Source of the DNA: Sporosarcina sp. FSL W7-1349
GTDB lineage: Bacteria > Bacillota > Bacilli > Bacillales_A > Planococcaceae
Direction of reading: 5' to 3'
Length of the DNA stretch: 64,000 nucleotides
Assembly: GCF_038003045.1 (NCBI RefSeq)
Contig: NZ_JBBOOK010000002.1
Span: 434,001-498,000, forward strand
The first letter of the stretch is position 1. The number at the start of each line of letters is the position of its first letter. The translations under genes and the position numbers were made by a program. The notes under the pieces were generated by a model. It did not search any database and had not been told where the DNA came from. It saw nothing but the letters and a program-made list of their open reading frames with translations. Shown piece after piece: positions 7,514-15,593 of this stretch.

Positions 7514-9631
7514 TCATTCCCCTGTTTCCTTCAACAACGTCCGTGAATAGACAAGCCCGACAATTCCCACGACGATGAACAGAATGGCGCGAATCATGAT
7601 GGATATAGCCGCCAGATCCACGAAAAACAGCTTTAGGATACAAAGCCCGATCAATGCGACGCCAAGCACTTTCACTTGCCGCCATCCTAGCTTCCGCCCG
7701 ATGCTCACGGATAGGAAGGCAAAGGCGAATAAAAGGAAAGTATGGACCAGCAGGACAAACTCCGAGTCCCAGCCATACCGATCCACCCAGGCGAAATACC
7801 ATTTATTCAAAAACAGGAAATAGAGGATCTGCATGACGACCGCCAAACCGGAGACCTTCAGTCTCAAAGCTTCCTGTTTCATATAGAAGGTATCCATCAA
7901 AATCGCACGGATCATCGCCGTCAGAAGAACAACATACAAGATTTGCACCACCAGGTTGAATAAAAACCCGCCATCCTCAAATGAATACGTCAGCCCCATC
8001 GGCAGAAGGAAAAGGCCGATCAGCAAAAATCCGAACACCGCGGCATGGGTCAGGTAAAGCCCATGCTTCCACTTATGGAACCCGTACATCGCTAGAAACA
8101 CGCCGATGAACACAAGGTACTGGACATGTGTTGCCGTGGCATGGGAGAGCGAAGACTGGATGGTCCACAAGTGCACAAGTTGATAGAGATAGAACAGGAA
8201 GATCAGTTGGCCAACAATCAAACTCCGGTCCAACAAAATTAGCTTACCCTCCAACTTAGCGGGCGGAAACCGGTACAACAAATGATAGATCCAAAGCAGC
8301 GAGCCAAGGAAAACTAGCCAAACGCCATGCTCCAGTGAAATGAATTCCTGCAATGGCAACATCCCGAAAATGGTCAGCGAGACCCAGCCGTACACGAGCG
8401 ATCCTGTCACCACCGTGCGCAACGTCCGGAACCGCAACCCAATCCAGATACCAATTGCGCCGTTTACCAGGAGCAGCATCAGGCGCACCGGGTAATGCTC
8501 CATTCGGAAAGACAGGATGAACACGCTCACTGCGAAGACCGCGACAGCGGACAATACCCCTTGCAGCAAATCGTCTTGTTTACGGAACATCATGCCGGCC
8601 AGAACAATATACAGCAATGCCAGCAGTCCATAGACCGCCACTTCCTCGGTGTGAGGCAGCAGTTTGATCCAGCCGATGGAAAAGACGAAATTCGTATAAA
8701 GAAGCGCTTCGGTAAAGACATGCCGGGAAACTCTACCACGGACATAAAAGAATAGGAGAGCCAAATGCTGAATCATGACCGTACCAACGAGAATCGTTTC
8801 ATCTCCATATGTCCCATCTAGGATGCCATAGATCAATAGCGTCAAATGGAACAACAGGAAAGTCACGTAAAATGTATACTTATGCTTCTGACTCAGCGAA
8901 ACGTAGAACAGTGACAGGAACAGCAACAAGATATACAAACAAAATTGGACGGCGGTCGCACCTTCCCCCTCCAGCAGGAACGGCAACAGGAACCCAGCGA
9001 GCGCGGAAAAGATTGTTAAAGTCTCAGAACGCATCTTCTGCGACATCCACAAGCCCGCAACAATATAGGCGACGCCGACGACAAACGCGACGGCGAAAGA
9101 GAAATAGCCATAGAGATGATGCGCAGCAAACGTCGTCAAGATGCCAAGCGCCAGAAAACCGCCGAGCAGCGTTAAACCGAACCCTGTTTTCCCGTTCCGG
9201 ATGAACCGCACCCCTAAGTAATAGAGAAGAACCGTTCCGCCGTACCCGAGCGCTATGCGCACCGGATTGGTGATGACCCCATAGTCCATGCCCACTTTCA
9301 ATCCCCATAGCAAGCCGAGCAGAAGGATAAACATGAACACCCGCGGCAACCAGATGCCAAGCGCCTGTTCCAAATTGAATTCCGGCCTTGGCTTGGATTC
9401 GGGCTTCGGTTGCCTCGGCTGATCCGGTTCTGCGGATTCCTTCGGACGGAGCGGCCGGAAGCCGGTTTTCGGGATGGGCTTCGGCATTTCTGCCGGCTGC
9501 GGTGGAGTTACTGGTCGTGCAGGCGTCACGGATGCTTGCGAACGAAGGTCCGCCAACTCCTGCTTAAGCGATGCCACTTCCGCTTCCAGATGGGCTACCC
9601 GCTCCACTACCGATTGCAAGTCGTCCTGCAT
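7514..9631 (-). CDS. DUF2339 domain multi-spanning membrane protein
   Basis: A 705-residue membrane protein of unknown function. Residues 5-35 form a heptad-patterned coiled coil (VERVAHLEAEVASLKQEL). Residues 36-85 are a Pro/Lys/Glu-rich linker. The rest is about 20 or more closely spaced hydrophobic helices starting at ALGIWLPRVFMFIL, which is the DUF2339 pattern. Many helices share GxxxG-like and aromatic spacing, and there is no catalytic motif. The start follows GGGGGGAGTGCC. The base composition resembles its neighbours. It is monocistronic or weakly linked to the gene upstream at 9721. Antisense open frames across it come from codon bias and are not genes. Confidence 0.8.
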   Translation of the reverse strand: MQDDLQSVVERVAHLEAEVASLKQELADLRSQASVTPARPVTPPQPAEMPKPIPKTGFRPLRPKESAEPDQPRQPKPESKPRPEFNLEQALGIWLPRVFMFILLLGLLWGLKVGMDYGVITNPVRIALGYGGTVLLYYLGVRFIRNGKTGFGLTLLGGFLALGILTTFAAHHLYGYFSFAVAFVVGVAYIVAGLWMSQKMRSETLTIFSALAGFLLPFLLEGEGATAVQFCLYILLLFLSLFYVSLSQKHKYTFYVTFLLFHLTLLIYGILDGTYGDETILVGTVMIQHLALLFFYVRGRVSRHVFTEALLYTNFVFSIGWIKLLPHTEEVAVYGLLALLYIVLAGMMFRKQDDLLQGVLSAVAVFAVSVFILSFRMEHYPVRLMLLLVNGAIGIWIGLRFRTLRTVVTGSLVYGWVSLTIFGMLPLQEFISLEHGVWLVFLGSLLWIYHLLYRFPPAKLEGKLILLDRSLIVGQLIFLFYLYQLVHLWTIQSSLSHATATHVQYLVFIGVFLAMYGFHKWKHGLYLTHAAVFGFLLIGLFLLPMGLTYSFEDGGFLFNLVVQILYVVLLTAMIRAILMDTFYMKQEALRLKVSGLAVVMQILYFLFLNKWYFAWVDRYGWDSEFVLLVHTFLLFAFAFLSVSIGRKLGWRQVKVLGVALIGLCILKLFFVDLAAISIMIRAILFIVVGIVGLVYSRTLLKETGE

Positions 9632-9687
9632 GGCACTCCCCCCTTTTTTTCATTCGATTGTAACATAATATTCCAAACCTATTTAAA

Positions 9688-9720
9688 AAAGAGCAACTGC
9701 CTCCCTGGACAATCGCTCTT
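9688..9720 (-). terminator. Terminator of the papain-like gene
   Basis: On the minus strand AAAGAGCGATTG pairs with CAGTTGCTCTTT, allowing one G-T pair, and six T follow. It begins directly at the stop codon of the gene at 9721. Confidence 0.75.
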
Positions 9721-10326
9721 TCACGCCAACAGCCGCAGCGCCAACCCTCTCCACAGGCCGCTTGGCAACGGCTGACGCTCTTCGTCCCCTCTCATTCGCC
9801 GCAGATAGGTCCGCAAATCCCCTTCGTACTTCTTCCGCAAGCGAGGCAACCGGGCAAAATGCCGAGGTTGCACGAAATGCGGTTCCCACGAAAACAAGGG
9901 GACCCCGCCTTCATTCATAACAGTGGCTACAAATTGGGAACAGAAAAATGCGTTCTCCCGCTGGATCTCTTTTTTCAGGGCTACAGCAAATAAGCCGATG
10001 AAATTATAGCGGTACTGATCCGGATTTTCCTCGAACCGGCCGATTGCACCCCGAATCTCTTCATATTGTTCAGGAGTCACCGTACAACTATACACCGCAC
10101 AATCCGCCCGCCCGAAAATGCCGGCAACCGCGTTCTCCTTCACAAAACCACCGACGAACGGGTTATGACGCTGCTTCCTTCCGAAACTATACATATCGCG
10201 CAGCTCCGCGTCGAACGCTACTGATACATGATTCAATCGCTCCTTCGTATACAAAGCGATCCCCTTGGACAACAACGTCCCCGTATCAGTCAGCACAATA
10301 TAAATCGTCTTTTCCATAACGTCCAC
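9721..10326 (-). CDS. YiiX/NlpC-P60-like permuted papain-fold protein (putative)
   Basis: A 201-residue protein. Two regions fit the circularly permuted papain-like amidase/peptidase (YiiX-type) group: an early His in LNHVSVAFD (about residue 32) with a preceding TGTLLSKGIALYTKE, and a later FFCSQFVATVMN (Cys about 128). In such enzymes the His and Cys would be catalytic. The last 40 residues are very Arg-rich and of unknown role. There is no signal peptide, so it probably acts in the cytosol. The start may be ATG 10326 or the ATG three codons later. The substrate is unknown; the family link rests on motif pattern and is moderate. Confidence 0.55.
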   Translation of the reverse strand: MDVMEKTIYIVLTDTGTLLSKGIALYTKERLNHVSVAFDAELRDMYSFGRKQRHNPFVGGFVKENAVAGIFGRADCAVYSCTVTPEQYEEIRGAIGRFEENPDQYRYNFIGLFAVALKKEIQRENAFFCSQFVATVMNEGGVPLFSWEPHFVQPRHFARLPRLRKKYEGDLRTYLRRMRGDEERQPLPSGLWRGLALRLLA

Positions 10327-10517
10327 CCTCTGCCAATCTCTTATTTCCAGTATGCTCAGTTCGACAATCCATCGGAACCGGCTGCAGTTGGAAATGGACT
10401 CAGACTCCAGACGTAGACGGCATGCACGACATGATTTCGACTCTATCTAACTAAACGTTTCTAACCGGGAAACGTTTCATTTTCAATAAATTTTTTCCAA
10501 ATTACAGGTTAGAGGGG

Positions 10518-10604
10518 TTGAACTACCCGGCAATGCGTGCGAAAGGCGAAACCATCTGCAAAGAAATCAAAAAATACGAAGTGACCATCCGGCGGACATT
10601 ATGA
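10518..10604 (+). other. Possible gene scrap overlapping the next ORF
   Basis: A 28-codon open stretch reads LNYPAMRAKGETICKEIKKY and then EVTIRRTL before a TGA that overlaps the ATG of the small ORF at 10601. It has protein-like composition but no good ribosome site and no upstream reading frame, so it looks like the 3' end of a lost gene. I cannot name the family. The rest of 10327-10517 shows only two copies of AAACGTTTC (10457 and 10470 area) and nothing else that I can support. Confidence 0.25.
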
Positions 10605-10837
10605 AAATTAAAAATTATCAACAAGTTATCCACAATACATCATATATCCAAGGCTGCGGCGCCAACAATCTTATTATTTTTTACTATGATGAAATCCCCT
10701 ATATGATAGATTGGCTGGATGCAGAAAAGCTATGCAGCACAAGCTATGAAGGTTCATTTTCAAAGAACGGTATCGATTATTCTTTAAGTAAAAACCAAGA
10801 ATTATTACACAATATGTATTGCCGAAAGAAAAATTAA
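10601..10837 (+). CDS. Small hypothetical protein
   Basis: A 78-residue frame rich in Tyr, Asn and Ile, with three cysteines and no membrane segment. I recognise no family. Its ATG overlaps the stop of the preceding scrap and has no convincing ribosome site. The region is AT-rich compared with both sides and is bracketed by DnaA-box-like sequences, so it may be foreign DNA. It could equally be a chance ORF. Confidence 0.3.
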   Translation: MKIKNYQQVIHNTSYIQGCGANNLIIFYYDEIPYMIDWLDAEKLCSTSYEGSFSKNGIDYSLSKNQELLHNMYCRKKN

Positions 10838-10842
10838 GGGTT

Positions 10843-10869
10843 TGTGGATAATGTGGGTAACGTGGATAA
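10843..10869. promoter_or_regulatory. Three tandem 9-mer DnaA-box-like sequences
   Basis: TGTGGATAA, TGTGGGTAA and CGTGGATAA follow each other with no gap. The first is a perfect DnaA box (TTATCCACA on the other strand), and the other two differ by one base. Another perfect box lies at 10626-10634 in the opposite orientation. This could be a DnaA-binding site or a relic of a replicon origin. Confidence 0.35.
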
Positions 10870-11019
10870 GCTGGGTATAAAACGACCAGTGACGTTTTAT
10901 CAGAACTTTAAAGCTGCTATTTTTGACAAGTACGGAAATAGAAACTAAAAATAGTCAGCCAATTATATGGAGTCAATAGTAGTTTGAGTTGCTAGGCGAT
11001 CTGGTCCTTCCCATAATTC

Positions 11020-11178
11020 GAGGGGCTTGACGAGGCCCTTGGCTATCTGGCACTACTTTTCACTCTCCGAGTCATCAAACAAAAAACCGCCGCTTTACGC
11101 CAGGGCTATTATGTCGGGATGTTTAAAAACCGTATGAAAGGAATTGGTTTGAGCTTTATCAGGATGAGGAGTGATTGA
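11020..11178 (+). pseudogene. Possible fragment of an unidentified gene
   Basis: Fifty-two codons are open from a point with no start codon to TGA 11176-11178, ending GYYVGMFKNRMKGIG then LSFIRMRSD. It is positively charged and protein-like but too short to name. It may belong to the same decayed insertion as the scraps at 10518-10837. Between 10870 and 11019 I see nothing else. Confidence 0.25.
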
Positions 11179-11185
11179 AGATAAG

Positions 11186-11220
11186 AAAAGCGCCAGGCTT
11201 TGGATACCTGACGCTCCTTT
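11186..11220 (-). terminator. Terminator of the ligase-thiolase-hydratase operon
   Basis: On the minus strand AGCGTCAGG pairs with CCTGGCGCT, with one G-T type mismatch, and a TTTTCTT tail follows. It lies directly after the stop of the enoyl-CoA hydratase gene. Confidence 0.7.
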
Positions 11221-11223
11221 ACT

Positions 11224-12006
11224 TCAGCAATTCCGAAACTTCGGCTCTCTCTTCTCCAAAAATGCCGCGACGCCCTCTTTCTTATCTTCCGTTTCGAAGC
11301 ATTCGCCGAAGCGCTCGGCTTCGCGATTATAGCCTTCGAAGTGGGTGCCGAACAGTCCGGTGTTCATAGCGTCCATGGCGTGGTGGATGGCGATGCGGCT
11401 ATTTTTCGCGATGGCTTCCGCCCATTGCATTCCTGCTTCGAGCAACTCCTCCACTTCGACGACCCGGTCGATGATGCCTAATGCTTCCGCTTGTTCAGCG
11501 CGGATCCGCTCCCCTGATAATATATAATACCGGGCTTTTCCGATTCCGATGAGTTTGGGCAGCCGTTGGGTACCACCTGCTCCTGGAATGATACCCAGCG
11601 TGATTTCCGGGAATCCGTATTGGCTGTTGGAACTACCGATCCGCATATGACAAGCTAACGCCAGTTCCAAGCCTCCGCCTAGACAAGCTCCCTCGATTAG
11701 CGCGATAACCGGCTTCTTGAAAAACTCAATGCGGTTCATCAAATGATGCCCGATATACGATACGCGACTCGCTTCTGCTTTTGTCTCGATTTCGTTAAAT
11801 TCCTTCAGTTCCGCTCCCGCCATAAAATGGCCATTGGCGCCGCGTAATAAGACCACTTTGACGTCATCCGCTTTTTCCACCTGATCGAGCGCCAGATTTA
11901 ACGATGCCATCGTCGCATTGCTGATCGTATTGACCGGCGGATTTTCAATTGTCAGGATGGCCACTTCATTTTTGATTTCGATGTCTACAATATCAATTGT
12001 TTTCAT
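11224..12006 (-). CDS. Enoyl-CoA hydratase
   Basis: A 260-residue crotonase-fold enzyme that adds water to trans-2-enoyl-CoA, the second step of beta-oxidation. The oxyanion-hole segments are GHFMAGAELKEF and EGACLGGGLELALACH. The two catalytic glutamates are both present, in GGGLELA and in PEITLGIIPGAGGTQRLP. The frame extends upstream into the thiolase end, but ATG 12006 follows a GGGGGGAGAA site and fits the family length. It is the last gene of a three-gene minus-strand operon with thiolase (13 bases upstream) and an acyl-CoA ligase, divergent from the TetR regulator at 14930. The chain-length preference is unknown. Confidence 0.9.
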   Translation of the reverse strand: MKTIDIVDIEIKNEVAILTIENPPVNTISNATMASLNLALDQVEKADDVKVVLLRGANGHFMAGAELKEFNEIETKAEASRVSYIGHHLMNRIEFFKKPVIALIEGACLGGGLELALACHMRIGSSNSQYGFPEITLGIIPGAGGTQRLPKLIGIGKARYYILSGERIRAEQAEALGIIDRVVEVEELLEAGMQWAEAIAKNSRIAIHHAMDAMNTGLFGTHFEGYNREAERFGECFETEDKKEGVAAFLEKREPKFRNC

Positions 12007-12019
12007 TAAATTCTCCCCC

Positions 12020-13195
12020 CTATACTCTCTCAACGATGACCGCGCCGCCGATGCCGCCCCCGACACACAATGTGGCGATGCCGCGTTTTTTCTCAAAATG
12101 CTGCAAACCGTTTAGCAAGGTGACGATCAGACGCAGGCCGGTCGTTCCGACGGGATGCCCCAACGCGATGGCCCCACCGAACGGATTCACTTTTTCCGGA
12201 TCGAGCTCCAACTGCTTCACACAAGCAAGCGCTTGTGCAGCAAACGCCTCATTCAGTTCGACGAGGTCAATGTCTTCCATCGTTAAGCCTGCCTTTTCCA
12301 AAACTTTCGGCACGGCATAAGCTGGTCCCAAGCCCATCCGTTTCGGATCAACCCCGACTGAAGCGTTCGCCACAATCCGTGCAATCGGCTTGACCCCAAG
12401 TTCATCTGCTTTTTCCCTGGACATGATCAGCGCAGCGGCAGCCCCATCATTTAATCCGCACGCATTGCCAGGGGTGATTGTTCCATCCTTTTTGAAAGCT
12501 GTCCGCAATGTGGAAAGCACTTCGAGGGATGTTCTTTCATTCGGGCCTTCGTCTTCTTGCAATGTCACGGTTTCTCTTCGCTTTGTCGCCGTGACGGAAA
12601 CGATTTCTTTCGCAAATACGCCATCTCGCTGTGCTTGCAATGCCCGTTCATGACTGCGAAGTGCAAAGGCATCTTGCTCTTCCCGTGTAATGCCGTGTTC
12701 TTCCGCCACTACTTCCGCCGTTTCCCCCATTGTCATATCGACGAACGGGTCATGAAGCATTTCCACAATCTTATCCGTCACTTGATGATGCCCCAGCCGA
12801 TAGCCGGACCGGGTCCCTTTTAATAAATGCGGGATTTGGCTCATATTCTCTGTACCAACGACGAGAATCGTTTCAGCATCTCCCGATTTGATCGCCTGGA
12901 TGCCATTCACCAAAGCTTGCATACCAGAAGCACAGTTTTGTCCAACTGTATGGGCCGAAATCTTTTCAGGGAACCCCAATTCCAAGGCGGCAATTCGACC
13001 GACATTCGAGAATGCGGAGGATTGATCTACATTTCCGACAATGATTTCGTCAATTGCTTCAGGAGGCACGTTGCTTTCTTCGACTACTGCTTTCATTACC
13101 GTTTTGGCCAATTCTTTGGCGGATACATTCTTATACATTCCATTAAATGTGCCGATCGCTGTTCGTTTGGCACTGACAATGACTACTTCTTTCAT
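12020..13195 (-). CDS. Acetyl-CoA C-acyltransferase (thiolase)
   Basis: A 391-residue thiolase that cleaves 3-ketoacyl-CoA with free CoA, or in reverse condenses two acyl-CoAs. The acyl-accepting cysteine is C88 in GQNCASGMQAL. The other active-site blocks are LNEAFAAQALA, GHPVGTTGLR and CVGGGIGGA near the C-terminus, so all catalytic residues are present. The length is normal for a degradative or biosynthetic thiolase. It sits between an acyl-CoA ligase (14 bases upstream) and enoyl-CoA hydratase in one operon, which supports a role in beta-oxidation rather than ketone-body or mevalonate synthesis. The ATG has a GGGGG-type ribosome site. Confidence 0.92.
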   Translation of the reverse strand: MKEVVIVSAKRTAIGTFNGMYKNVSAKELAKTVMKAVVEESNVPPEAIDEIIVGNVDQSSAFSNVGRIAALELGFPEKISAHTVGQNCASGMQALVNGIQAIKSGDAETILVVGTENMSQIPHLLKGTRSGYRLGHHQVTDKIVEMLHDPFVDMTMGETAEVVAEEHGITREEQDAFALRSHERALQAQRDGVFAKEIVSVTATKRRETVTLQEDEGPNERTSLEVLSTLRTAFKKDGTITPGNACGLNDGAAAALIMSREKADELGVKPIARIVANASVGVDPKRMGLGPAYAVPKVLEKAGLTMEDIDLVELNEAFAAQALACVKQLELDPEKVNPFGGAIALGHPVGTTGLRLIVTLLNGLQHFEKKRGIATLCVGGGIGGAVIVERV

Positions 13196-13209
13196 TGTTC
13201 TAACCCCCT

Positions 13210-14709
13210 TCAGGCTTTCACCAGTTGCGTCTTTAATATTTTTCCACTCAGTGTTTTCGGCATTTCATCAAGAACGTAATATTTCTTCGGGATTTTATAA
13301 GGAGCTAAATTCTTTCTACAAAACTTTTCAACATCCTCAAAATCAACGGAACCTTTAGAATCCTTCAATGTTACATAGGCAACAACTTGTTCCCCTTTAA
13401 TCGCATCCGGTTCTCCGACAACACCCACTTCGAGAAAACTACCGTACTGATAGAGGATTTCCTCGATTTCCCGTGGATAGATCTTCAAACCGCCTTGGTT
13501 GATCATATCTTTTTTCCGATCAACGATATAAAAATACCCATCTTCATCCTGATAACCAACGTCACCCGTATGGAACCACCCTCCACGCAATGCCTCTTTT
13601 GTAGCTTCCGGCCTATTCCAATACCCTTTCATGACATTCGGCCCTTGGACAACGACTTCCCCAATTTCACCCACTGGCACTTCTTGATCATTTTCATCAA
13701 AAATTTTGACCGATACCCCTTCAATCGCAGGACCGATTGATCCATGTTTAATCGGACCATCTGGACCGTGATTGCTAACGACAGGCGAACATTCGGTCAA
13801 GCCATAGCCTTCCAAGATGTCAAACCCGAATAATTCCTTCCATCGTTTGTGGACCGACACAGGCATGGACGCCGCACCCGTGAAAGCAATCCGTAAATTG
13901 AATTGATAGTTCTCGATATTTGGGTCATTTAACAGCATCGCATACATGGTCGGTGGACCAAAAAAATACGTAATTTGCTCCTTTTCCATCGTGTCCAATA
14001 CAACTATCGGGACGAATTTCTCCATGATGTAGCAACCTGCATTCGATAGGATCATCGTATTCAAGCAGTTCGTTTGCGCCGCTGCATGATAAAGAGGCGC
14101 GACAATCAATCCAATATCATCGGATGTACACTTTAAATGCTCACTATAGGTCTTAGCATTTCCAGCAAGTCCATCATGCGTTAACATTGCCCCTTTCGGA
14201 TGACCTGTCGTTCCAGACGTATAGAGGATTTGACAGACAGCATCATCATCTTCAATATTCGCCTCGTATACCCCGGATTGTTCGGTCATATATCTTTCAA
14301 AATTCAATTCTTCCAATTTATCATCGAGCACGACTATCTTCTTTACATTTTCTGAATGCTTGTTTACTGTCTCGATATTGTTTTTCGCCAATTGCTCACA
14401 GACATAGACGACCGGCTGGCAATCCTCCACTATAAAGCTCATTTCATTGGGGGTATAGAGAGGATTGATTGGCACGATGATGGCACCGATTTTCATGGCG
14501 GCGTAATAACAATAGATGAATTCAAATCGGTTCCCTATTTGAATGAGGATGCGTTCACCTTTTTCAACACCAAATGACAGAAATGCGTTGGCTGTCTGAT
14601 TGATCTTCTGTTCCAATTCTTCATATGTAATTGTAGAATGCAGATTTTTTAAAGCAATTTTGTCGGGACTAGAAATGGAAAATCTCGTAATCTCATGTAT
14701 TACATTCAT
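13210..14709 (-). CDS. AMP-forming acyl-CoA ligase (long-chain fatty-acid-CoA ligase family)
   Basis: A 499-residue adenylate-forming enzyme that activates a carboxylic acid to its CoA thioester through an acyl-AMP. The motifs are YTSGTTGHPKG (AMP-binding loop), YGLTE, HTGDVGY, RKKDMINQGG and the C-terminal catalytic lysine region TLSGKILKT. I start at ATG 14709, preceded by GGAGGAATCATA; a 13-codon longer frame has no ribosome site. It is the first gene of the ligase-thiolase-hydratase operon and is read away from the TetR gene. A second ligase is encoded at 17688, so the two probably act on different acids. Confidence 0.9.
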   Translation of the reverse strand: MNVIHEITRFSISSPDKIALKNLHSTITYEELEQKINQTANAFLSFGVEKGERILIQIGNRFEFIYCYYAAMKIGAIIVPINPLYTPNEMSFIVEDCQPVVYVCEQLAKNNIETVNKHSENVKKIVVLDDKLEELNFERYMTEQSGVYEANIEDDDAVCQILYTSGTTGHPKGAMLTHDGLAGNAKTYSEHLKCTSDDIGLIVAPLYHAAAQTNCLNTMILSNAGCYIMEKFVPIVVLDTMEKEQITYFFGPPTMYAMLLNDPNIENYQFNLRIAFTGAASMPVSVHKRWKELFGFDILEGYGLTECSPVVSNHGPDGPIKHGSIGPAIEGVSVKIFDENDQEVPVGEIGEVVVQGPNVMKGYWNRPEATKEALRGGWFHTGDVGYQDEDGYFYIVDRKKDMINQGGLKIYPREIEEILYQYGSFLEVGVVGEPDAIKGEQVVAYVTLKDSKGSVDFEDVEKFCRKNLAPYKIPKKYYVLDEMPKTLSGKILKTQLVKA

Positions 14710-14769
14710 TATGATTCCTCCAATCGATTTAAATGAATACCAGTTCAAAAATTTCCTCTTAAAACTAAT

Positions 14770-14824
14770 TTGACTAGTTTAAACCTTTGTTTTACAATGT
14801 TCAATAAATGAATTTATATTCATT
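14770..14824. promoter_or_regulatory. Divergent promoters with a FadR-like operator
   Basis: On the plus strand TTGACT (14770-14775), a 17-base spacer and TACAAT (14793-14798) point to the TetR gene. On the minus strand TTGAAC (14799-14804), 17 bases and TAAACT (14776-14781) point to the ligase operon. Immediately beside both lies the perfect palindrome AATGAATTTATATTCATT (14807-14824), close to the TGAATGAnTAnTCATTCA box of B. subtilis FadR. Binding there would block both promoters, giving repression and autoregulation. Confidence 0.65.
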
Positions 14825-14929
14825 ATTCTATTTCAAATCGATTAAATTGTCAAAATATTATTTAATTCCAGCTACTTTTATATCATCAAGTGAATTTGTC
14901 CTCAATTAAATAAATTGGAGTGAGAGCTT

Positions 14930-15559
14930 ATGAAGAAAAATGACAAGTATTATAGTATTTTGGAAGCTGCCAAAAAAGTATTTGCCCAGGAAGGATATCA
15001 TGGTGCTTCCATCTCAAAAATAGCTAAAGAAGCTGATATTGGTGACGGCACTGTTTATTTATATTTTAAAAATAAAGAAGATATCTTGATCCAATTATTT
15101 GACACGGCCATTTATCATCGTCATGTTCCAAAATCAGAGAGCTTAATCGAACCACTTCAAGATCCACGGATTATGCTGTATGAATTAATCCGCAATCATT
15201 TTGACTTTTTCGGTGAAGATTATGACATGGCAAAAGTGGTTCAGATCGAATCACGCCAACCTACCGAATCGTCAAGAAGCGTTGTCAAAAAAGGAACAAA
15301 ACGTTATTTCCAATTATTGAGGAAAATTATAGAAAAAGGACAAGAAGAAGGTTTATTCCGAACGGATGTATCGACCTCTTCCTTGCAAATACTTATCTTC
15401 GGCACATTGGATGAATTCGTAACAGCTTGGGTTCTATCGGAACATAAATATTCATTGATGCGCAAAGTGGAGGATGCCTATAAAATGCTCTTGCAATCCA
15501 TCTATAACTTTTCCAACAACGAAAGAGAACAATGGCTTGCATCTCCCAGAAAAAATTGA
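14930..15559 (+). CDS. TetR/AcrR family regulator, FadR-like
   Basis: A 209-residue repressor. The N-terminal TetR helix-turn-helix occupies about residues 10-55: ILEAAKKVFAQEGYHGASIS, KIAKEADIGDGTVYLYF, then KNKEDILIQLFD. The GDGTVYLYFKNKEDIL stretch is very like B. subtilis FadR (YsiA), which is released from DNA by long-chain acyl-CoA. The C-terminal alpha-helical domain (about 60-195) would bind the ligand. It is divergent from the ligase operon and convergent with the dehydrogenase operon, with a FadR-like palindrome in its own promoter. Control of both catabolic operons is inferred from position and operator. GGAGTGAGAGCTT precedes the ATG. Confidence 0.87.
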   Translation: MKKNDKYYSILEAAKKVFAQEGYHGASISKIAKEADIGDGTVYLYFKNKEDILIQLFDTAIYHRHVPKSESLIEPLQDPRIMLYELIRNHFDFFGEDYDMAKVVQIESRQPTESSRSVVKKGTKRYFQLLRKIIEKGQEEGLFRTDVSTSSLQILIFGTLDEFVTAWVLSEHKYSLMRKVEDAYKMLLQSIYNFSNNEREQWLASPRKN

Positions 15560-15561
15560 CC

Positions 15562-15591
15562 AAAAGAAGCGGCAAACACGCCGCTTCTTTT
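15562..15591. terminator. Bidirectional terminator between tetR and the dehydrogenase operon
   Basis: AAAAGAAGCGGC pairs perfectly with GCCGCTTCTTTT over a 6-base loop. It lies 2 bases after the tetR stop on the plus strand and 2 bases after the dehydrogenase stop on the minus strand, with T-rich tails both ways. Confidence 0.85.
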
Positions 15592-15593
15592 AG

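Noticed and set aside
8495..9775. Plus-strand open frames over the DUF2339 gene
   Set aside because: They are antisense shadows caused by codon bias of a long membrane-protein gene.
10450..10482. Two AAACGTTTC palindromic copies as a CcpA cre site
   Set aside because: With CG placed correctly, several fixed cre positions fail; no gene starts close by in a suitable direction.
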